From contig JBGVLX010000025.1 in NCBI GenBank assembly GCA_045124495.1, positions 1 through 18,798 of the forward strand: a DNA stretch of 18,798 bases, read 5' to 3'. The notes beneath the pieces are model-generated. The model had not been told where the DNA came from. It ran no database searches and saw nothing but the letters and a program-made list of their open reading frames with translations. The translations under genes were made by a program, and so were the position numbers. The DNA comes from RGIG1668 sp045124495. GTDB taxonomy: Bacteria; Bacillota; Clostridia; Lachnospirales; Lachnospiraceae. Below, in pieces: positions 13,879 to 18,798 of the stretch; the first letter of the stretch is position 1, and every line of letters starts with the position of its first letter.

Positions 13879-14502
13879 TTGAAAACCTTTTTGCCACCCT
13901 TAACAAAAGAAGAAGAAGCATACTATCTTAAAAGGCTTCGGGAAGGGGATAAAAAGGCAAAAGATGTGCTGATAGAGCATAATATGCGGCTGGTGGCACA
14001 TATTGTGAAAAAGTACCACCAAAATGATCGGGAACTGGAAGAATTGATTTCCATTGGAACCATAGGATTAATCAAAGGAGTGAATTCCTTCGATGAAACC
14101 AAGGGTAGTAAACTGGTAACCTATGCCGCAAAATGTATAGAAAATGAATTGCTGATGTATATTCGTCTGGAAAAGAAAAAAGCCAGGGAAGTATCCATTT
14201 ATGAGTCTGTAGGAACAGATAAAGAAGGCAACGAGGTAAGTTATCTAGATGTAATTGGTAATAATGACGAAAATACATTAAATGTTTTAATTTTATCTGA
14301 TAATGTGGTACAATTATACGAGGTATTGAATCGTCTCCCGGATGATAAAGGGAAACAGGTGATTGTGCTTCGGTATGGTTTATACGGAAGAACTCCCATG
14401 ACACAAAAACAGGTAGCCAGATTGCTTGGAATATCCCGTTCCTATGTGTCAAGGATAGAAAAGAAAGCACTGCTTGCTTTAAGACGTGAGATGGAAGAAT
14501 AA
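13879..14502 (+). CDS. sigK: Sporulation sigma factor, SigK type, without a pro-sequence
   Basis: RNA polymerase sigma factor of the late mother-cell class. 207 residues. Region 2 is IEHNMRLVAHIVKKY (32-46) and ELISIGTIGLIKGVNSFD…TYAAKCIENELLM (55-93). The linker VGTDKEGNEVSYLDV (111-125) resembles sigma-K rather than sigma-E. Region 4 has VIVLRYGLYG and the helix-turn-helix TQKQVARLLGISRSYVSRIEKKAL (175-198). The TTG at 13879 has AAGAGG (13865-13870) 8 bases upstream; the in-frame GTG at 13870 overlaps that site and would add MLF. Either way the protein begins where mature Bacillus sigma-K begins, so there is no 20-residue pro-sequence to cleave, as in Clostridioides difficile. The gene is intact, with no skin-like insertion. 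Confidence 0.88.
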   Translation: MKTFLPPLTKEEEAYYLKRLREGDKKAKDVLIEHNMRLVAHIVKKYHQNDRELEELISIGTIGLIKGVNSFDETKGSKLVTYAAKCIENELLMYIRLEKKKAREVSIYESVGTDKEGNEVSYLDVIGNNDENTLNVLILSDNVVQLYEVLNRLPDDKGKQVIVLRYGLYGRTPMTQKQVARLLGISRSYVSRIEKKALLALRREMEE

Positions 14503-14505
14503 GAG

Positions 14506-14570
14506 ATACGAAACAGAATCGAAACCTTAAAGAAGATGAAGAGAAGAAAGACTTTGAGGTTTCGTATTTT
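14506..14570 (+). terminator. Possible terminator with competing stems after sigK
   Basis: CGAAACCTTAAAG (14520-14532) pairs with CTTTGAGGTTTCG (14552-14564) over 13 positions with one T-G pair, followed by TATTTT (14565-14570). A second option pairs ATACGAAAC (14506-14514) with GTTTCGTAT (14559-14567), using the same downstream arm. The first is the more terminator-like. The loop of 19 bases is purine-rich. It separates sigK from the pilus genes; the 76 bases after it hold no clear promoter for pilB (a GATAAT at 14599-14604 has no matching -35). Confidence 0.6.
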
Positions 14571-14646
14571 ACATAGGAAAGGCAAATAAAAGGGAAAGGA
14601 TAATGCATGCTAGGGATGATTCCTTGGTATTGTGCAGGGTGTTAAT

Positions 14647-16407
14647 ATGGGAATAGGTTTTGACCGTAGGAAAATTCGACTAGGTGACTTGTTTGTAGCA
14701 GCAGGTGCCATCACAGATAACGAATTAAAACAAGCCATTGCTTATCAGAAAGAACATGGACTGAAATTAGGACAGGCGTTGGTGGAAACAGGATTAATCA
14801 GTAAGGAATTATTAAATGCCACATTGACGCAGCAGTTAGGAATAGAATACATTGAATTATTACAATGTAAATTAGATGATTCCATTACCAGATTGATATC
14901 CGAAAATTTGGTTGTACAGTATCGTGTAATTCCGTTAGGTTTTGATGAATATAATCCCAATGTGTTAAAAATTGCTACTTCGGATCCGATGAATTTGGAT
15001 GCGTTAGATACCATTCAGATTGCCACCGGATATCAGGTAGAAGCGATGCTTGCAGATGATGACGATATCCAGAAGATGATAGACCGTTATTATTCCAATC
15101 AGCAGGCCATGGAAGTGGCGGAACGTTACCGTGCTGAGATGATGGAAAACGGCATTAACGAAGAAGATGAAAAACAGCTGGATGATGAAGTAGAAAATTC
15201 TCCTATCGTTTTATTGGTAAAACAGATTATGGAGAACGGTGTAAAGCAAAGGGCTTCCGATATTCATATCGAACCCTTGGAGTCAAAGGTACGTGTCCGT
15301 TACCGTATCGATGGTGTATTAAAAGAAGTAATGACCTATGATTACAGTCTGCTTCCGGCAATCTCAGCCCGTATTAAGATTATCGGTGGAATGGATATTG
15401 CAGAAAAGAGAAAACCACAGGATGGTCGTATCACCATTATGGTTGACCGGCGGGAATTTGACGTCCGTGTTTCGATTCTTCCTACAGTATATGGCGAAAA
15501 GACAGTAATGCGTCTTACCTCCAAGGAAGGTCTTACCAAGCCGAAGAGCGGTCTTGGACTTTCACCGGAAGATTTGGTGAAATTTGATGGTATCTTAAGT
15601 AACCCTCATGGAATTATTCTGGTAACAGGACCTACAGGTTCCGGTAAGTCTACCACACTGTATACTTCCTTATCAGAATTAAATCAGGAAGATGTAAACA
15701 TCATTACAGTAGAAGATCCGGTGGAAGCAAATATCAACGGAATTAACCAGGTTCAGGTAAATAACAAGGCAGGTCTTACCTTCGCCTCAGCTTTGCGTTC
15801 CATTCTACGTCAGGATCCGGATATCATCATGATCGGAGAAATTCGTGATAATGAAACAGCAGAAATCGCCGTTACCGCTTCTATTACCGGTCACTTGGTT
15901 GTTAGTACCCTGCATACAAACAGTGCAGCCAGTGCCATTACCAGATTGGAAGATATGGGACTTGAGAGTTATCTGTTAGGTGATGCCTTGTGTGGAGTTA
16001 TCGCACAACGTCTGGTACGTAGGTTATGTACCTGTAAAGTAGCGAGAGAGGCAGAGCCGGAAGAGAAGAAAGCATTAGGATATCCTGTGGATCAGCCACT
16101 AACGATTAACTTTCCGGGAGGATGCCCTGTTTGTAATGGTACAGGTTATGCAGGACGTATCGGTGTATACGAGATTATGCCGATTAGCCATGGAATTAAG
16201 CGTATCATTGGTAAGGGTGGAAATGCAGATCAGATAGAAGATGTTGCTTTGTCGGAGGGTATGAAAACCTTGCGTATGAGTGCTTCTGAATTAGTAATAA
16301 AAGGTGTAACCTCGATTTCAGAAATGTATAAGATTGTATACGACACTTCTGATTTCATTGAAGAGGCAAATGTGGAAGAAGAAACAGAAGAAAGTGCAGC
16401 TAAATAA
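14647..16407 (+). CDS. pilB: Type IV pilus assembly ATPase PilB (GspE/MshE type)
   Basis: Hexameric cytoplasmic ATPase that drives pilus extension. 586 residues. The N-terminal MshEN domain (about 8-150) has two tandem 24-residue motifs, at 11-34 (RLGDLFVAAGAI…) and 40-63 (KLGQALVETGLI…), separated by five residues, the pattern that binds c-di-GMP in MshE. The secretion ATPase domain has RASDIHIEP (202-210), Walker A GPTGSGKST (328-336), an Asp box around ITVEDPVE (353-360), Walker B DPDIIMIGEIRD (390-401) and the His box GHLVVSTLHTN (415-425). The zinc-binding cysteines are C461, C463, C493 and C496. The ATG at 14647 is preferred, with AGGGTG just upstream; a GTG at 14632 would add MQGVN. 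pilT follows after 27 bases. Confidence 0.95.
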   Translation: MGIGFDRRKIRLGDLFVAAGAITDNELKQAIAYQKEHGLKLGQALVETGLISKELLNATLTQQLGIEYIELLQCKLDDSITRLISENLVVQYRVIPLGFDEYNPNVLKIATSDPMNLDALDTIQIATGYQVEAMLADDDDIQKMIDRYYSNQQAMEVAERYRAEMMENGINEEDEKQLDDEVENSPIVLLVKQIMENGVKQRASDIHIEPLESKVRVRYRIDGVLKEVMTYDYSLLPAISARIKIIGGMDIAEKRKPQDGRITIMVDRREFDVRVSILPTVYGEKTVMRLTSKEGLTKPKSGLGLSPEDLVKFDGILSNPHGIILVTGPTGSGKSTTLYTSLSELNQEDVNIITVEDPVEANINGINQVQVNNKAGLTFASALRSILRQDPDIIMIGEIRDNETAEIAVTASITGHLVVSTLHTNSAASAITRLEDMGLESYLLGDALCGVIAQRLVRRLCTCKVAREAEPEEKKALGYPVDQPLTINFPGGCPVCNGTGYAGRIGVYEIMPISHGIKRIIGKGGNADQIEDVALSEGMKTLRMSASELVIKGVTSISEMYKIVYDTSDFIEEANVEEETEESAAK

Positions 16408-16434
16408 AAAGGATAAGGGAAAAGGAGAGAAACT

Positions 16435-17487
16435 ATGATAGCGATTAATGATTTACTTAGAATGTCAGTTGAAAATAAGTGTTCCGATATTCATTTATCG
16501 GTAGGGGTACCACCGAAGTTTCGTATTAATGGTACCATGCAGTGTGTAGGAACAGAAGTAATTACACCGGAAACAGCGAAGGATCTGATTCTTCCCACCA
16601 TGAATGCAAGACATAAAGAAATTTTACAGGATAAAGGTGAAGTGGATTATTCCTATGCTATGGATGAGGACAATCGTTTCCGTGTAAATACCTTTAGTCA
16701 GAAAGGAACTCTTGCCTGTGTATTCCGTCGAATCAGTTCCGTGATTCCTCAGCCGGAACAGTTAGGTTTGCCGGAAAATGTAGTAGAATTGTATAAGAAG
16801 AAGAGAGGACTGGTACTGGTAACAGGACCTACCGGTTCCGGTAAGTCTACTACCCTGGCGTCCTTGATTGATAAAGTAAATTGTAACCGTTACGATCACG
16901 TAGTCACCATGGAAGACCCGATCGAATATTTGCATCGTCATAAGAAGTCTACCATAAATCAACGTGAAATCGGACAGGATACCCTATCCTATGCAAATGC
17001 CCTAAAGGCCGTACTTCGTGAGGATCCGGACGTTATCCTGGTAGGAGAAATGCGTGACCTTGAGACGATTTCCACAGCAGTAACCGCAGCAGAAACCGGT
17101 CACTTGGTTTTCTCCACATTACATACCATTGGTGCGGCGGCTACCATCGACCGTGTCATCGACGTATTCCCACCTCACCAGCAACAGCAGATTCGTATTC
17201 AGCTTGCCATGGTATTAGAGGCGGTTATTTCCCAACAGTTACTTCCGACTGCAGATGGAAGGGGACGTGTGGCTGCATTTGAAATTATGCATAGTAACCC
17301 AGCCATTCGTGCTTTAGTTCGTGAAGGTAAGACACACCAGATTATGTCTACGATTCAGACCAACAGAGCGCTTGGTATGATTACCATGGATGACAGTCTG
17401 GCAGAATTATACCAGAGAGGAACCATTACCAGAGATGTGGCATTAGAGTTTGCACAGGATGTTACATACCTGAGAAAGAAATTATAA
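16435..17487 (+). CDS. pilT: Type IV pilus retraction ATPase PilT
   Basis: Hexameric ATPase that depolymerises the pilus and powers twitching motility and DNA uptake. 350 residues, the family length. An N-terminal PAS-like domain contains KCSDIHLSVGVPPKFRING (15-33). Walker A GPTGSGKST is at 131-139, the Asp box is VTMEDPIEYLH (157-167), Walker B DPDVILVGEMRD is at 198-209, and the His box GHLVFSTLHT is at 222-231. AIRALVRE (290-297) matches the PilT-specific C-terminal AIRNLIRE motif needed for retraction, which separates it from PilB. AAGGAGAG lies 6-7 bases before the ATG. The stop codon overlaps a perfect palindrome. No intrinsic terminator is visible after it. Confidence 0.96.
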   Translation: MIAINDLLRMSVENKCSDIHLSVGVPPKFRINGTMQCVGTEVITPETAKDLILPTMNARHKEILQDKGEVDYSYAMDEDNRFRVNTFSQKGTLACVFRRISSVIPQPEQLGLPENVVELYKKKRGLVLVTGPTGSGKSTTLASLIDKVNCNRYDHVVTMEDPIEYLHRHKKSTINQREIGQDTLSYANALKAVLREDPDVILVGEMRDLETISTAVTAAETGHLVFSTLHTIGAAATIDRVIDVFPPHQQQQIRIQLAMVLEAVISQQLLPTADGRGRVAAFEIMHSNPAIRALVREGKTHQIMSTIQTNRALGMITMDDSLAELYQRGTITRDVALEFAQDVTYLRKKL

Positions 17488-17501
17488 TTTGTTAACAAAT
17501 T
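17486..17501. repeat. 16-base perfect palindrome, copy 1 of a dyad repeat
   Basis: AATTTGTTAACAAATT is a perfect palindrome that overlaps the pilT stop codon. Its first 15 bases match the second copy at 17657-17671 at 14 positions. A/T-rich and without a T-run; it looks more like a protein-binding dyad than a terminator. Confidence 0.7.
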
Positions 17502-17606
17502 GTTCATATTCTTAAGCAAAATAACAAGAAATGGTAAGGTTATGTAAACAAATGTAAAGCGTTCTTGTACAAAATATACAAAAATCAAAAAATAAAAGAA
17601 TAATGC

Positions 17607-17635
17607 TTGCATGAAATTATGATGTGTGATATAGT
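17607..17635 (+). promoter_or_regulatory. Extended -10 promoter for pilC
   Basis: TTGCAT (17607-17612), a 17-base spacer and TATAGT (17630-17635), preceded by TG at 17627-17628, giving the extended -10 form TGnTATAGT. The -35 is a partial match (TTG only). Transcription would start near 17642, about 75 bases before the pilC ATG. pilC may thus be expressed apart from pilB-pilT. Confidence 0.65.
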
Positions 17636-17651
17636 TAACTCAGATGAAAAG

Positions 17652-17686
17652 TTCATAATTTGTTCACAAATCGAACAGGTTATGAA
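17652..17686 (+). repeat. Nested dyad in the pilC leader, containing copy 2 of the repeat
   Basis: TTCATAA (17652-17658) pairs with TTATGAA (17680-17686), and inside it TGTTC (17661-17665) with GAACA (17673-17677), leaving a 7-base loop. The second repeat copy, AATTTGTTCACAAAT (17657-17671), is embedded in the left side. It lies between the predicted transcription start and the GGAGG site (17704-17708), so it could act as an operator or as an RNA hairpin in the leader. Confidence 0.6.
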
Positions 17687-17715
17687 TACGAATAGAATAA
17701 GTTGGAGGTAAGAGG

Positions 17716-18798
17716 ATGGCTACTTATGCATATAAGATATTAGACAGTAGTGGTACCGCGAAGAAGGGTACGATAGAAGCCAAGACAGAGACTCAGGCCA
17801 GCGAAAAGTTACGAAGAGAAGGTTATACCATAGTAGAGATTAAGGAACAGGGATTTGCCGATAAGGATATTAACATCAGCATCGGTCAGATGGTAAAGCC
17901 TCATGAGCTGTCGATGTTTTGTAGTCAGTTCGTAAGTATCTTAGAAGCCGGTGTTACAGTAGTAACTGCTTTGGATATGTTGGCAGAACAGACAGATAAT
18001 AAGAACTTTGCGAAAGCCCTAAAGGCAGTGCAGATTTCGGTAGAAAAGGGTGACACCCTTGGTAATGCCATGAAGCAGCATCCGAAGATTTTTCCGCCGA
18101 TGCTTGTAAATATGACCATAGCCGGTGAAGCATCCGGTAGTTTGGAAACAGCATTCAGACGTATGGCGGATCACTTTGAAAAGGATCATAAGTTAAAGGC
18201 TACCATAAGTAAGGCTATGATTTATCCGATTATGGTACTTGCAGTAGCAGTAGTAGTTGTTATTGTGGTTTTGGTTGTAGTAGTACCTAGTTTTACAGAT
18301 ATGTTTAACGACATGGAAATGGCTTTGCCAAAACCGACACAGTTACTGGTTAGTATGAGTGAGTTTGTAAAGTCTAAGTGGTGGCTGATTGCGATTATAA
18401 TCGGAGCTATTATAGGAGTTTTTAAATTATTTAAGAGTACTCCGAGCGGTGCTAAGACTTGTGCACAGATTGGATTGAAGTTACCATTGTTTGGTGATTT
18501 AACAGTTAAGTCTTCAGCGGCTAGATTCTCCCGTACACTTAGTACATTGTTAGCAGCAGGTATTCCATTAATTGATGCGATAGAGAATGTTGCAAATGTT
18601 ATGTCGAATAACGTTGTAAGAGATGGATTGTTAGATGCGAAGAGTCAGGTTGCGAGGGGTGTTCCACTTTCAAAACCGTTAAAGGATATGGGAATCTTCC
18701 CACCACTATTAGTACATATGACTCGAATCGGTGAAGAAACCGGTTCTTTGGAACAGATGTTAGATAAGATTTCTGTCTTCTATGATGAAGAAGTAGAG
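17716..18798 (+). CDS. pilC: Type IV pilus inner-membrane platform protein PilC (GspF family), 3'-truncated by the window edge
   Basis: Polytopic membrane protein that links the ATPases to the growing pilus at the membrane. 361 residues are visible and the frame stays open to the end of the window; the family is usually about 400 long, so only a short C-terminal part is missing. It starts with MATYAYKILDSSGTAKKGTIEA, typical of the family. Two T2SSF domains follow, each with the G-E motif: GEASGSLETAF (137-147) and GEETGSLEQML (339-349). Membrane segments lie about 169-192 (valine-rich) and 223-240; the third expected segment is cut off. GGAGG (17704-17708) lies 7 bases before the ATG. It is separated from pilT by 228 bases with its own promoter. 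Prepilin genes would be expected downstream, outside the window. Confidence 0.95.
   Translation, partial: MATYAYKILDSSGTAKKGTIEAKTETQASEKLRREGYTIVEIKEQGFADKDINISIGQMVKPHELSMFCSQFVSILEAGVTVVTALDMLAEQTDNKNFAKALKAVQISVEKGDTLGNAMKQHPKIFPPMLVNMTIAGEASGSLETAFRRMADHFEKDHKLKATISKAMIYPIMVLAVAVVVVIVVLVVVVPSFTDMFNDMEMALPKPTQLLVSMSEFVKSKWWLIAIIIGAIIGVFKLFKSTPSGAKTCAQIGLKLPLFGDLTVKSSAARFSRTLSTLLAAGIPLIDAIENVANVMSNNVVRDGLLDAKSQVARGVPLSKPLKDMGIFPPLLVHMTRIGEETGSLEQMLDKISVFYDEEVE

Noticed and set aside
14571..14646. Possible c-di-GMP riboswitch before pilB, suggested by AAAGGCAAA
   Set aside because: Too little space, and the conserved paired helices and other GEMM core bases are not seen.
18224..18291. GTA/GTT-rich stretch resembling a simple repeat in pilC
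   Set aside because: It encodes the valine-rich first membrane helix of PilC; coding content explains the bias.

Overview
The window looks like a stretch of core chromosome from a low-GC Gram-positive anaerobe of the class Clostridia, most likely a Lachnospiraceae member. This rests on A/T-rich codon use, AGAAAGG/AGGAGG ribosome binding sites, the Firmicutes gene orders dnaK-dnaJ-prmA-rsmE-mtaB and ireB-ruvX-yrzB-(mltG)-trmR-trhP, a sporulation sigma factor of the SigK type, and a type IV pilus locus. No rRNA, tRNA, CRISPR array, insertion sequence or phage gene is visible. No gap between genes exceeds about 230 bases.

Region 1 (1-6550, + strand): the 3' part of dnaK, a structured dnaK-dnaJ spacer, dnaJ and a terminator. 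Then follow prmA (ribosomal protein L11 methylation), rsmE (16S rRNA m3U1498) and a cysteine desulfurase-thiI pair (4-thiouridine in tRNA), closed by a hairpin terminator that can serve both strands. Region 2 (6569-7006): a single - strand gene encodes an HPr-like protein without the phosphocarrier histidine, with its own promoter. Region 3 (7007-8281): mtaB, tRNA ms2t6A37 methylthiotransferase.

Region 4 (8376-13816): a good sigma-A-type promoter precedes a tightly packed run: ireB, ruvX, a DUF1292 gene, ribonuclease J, a YlbF-family gene, a membrane protein that resembles only the N-terminal part of MltG, trmR and trhP. Compared with the Bacillus subtilis order yrzL-yrrK-yrzB-yrrL-yrrM-yrrN-yrrO, an RNA-decay pair (RNase J and YlbF-like) sits in the middle, MltG lacks its catalytic domain, and only one U32 protein is visible.

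Region 5 (13824-18798): a sigma-K-like gene with no pro-sequence lies behind a promoter resembling sigma-E/sigma-K promoters. It is followed by pilB, pilT and a 5' portion of pilC. PilB carries a tandem MshEN-type motif that suggests c-di-GMP binding. pilC has its own extended -10 promoter flanked by two near-identical dyad repeats.

Taken together, most genes serve protein folding, ribosome and tRNA modification, RNA decay, envelope/signalling control, sporulation and pili. I did not find an obviously new multi-gene system. The points most worth a second look are the promoter architecture before pilC, pro-less SigK, the catalytic-domain-less MltG relative, the histidine-less HPr, and the leader ORF/palindrome before thiI.
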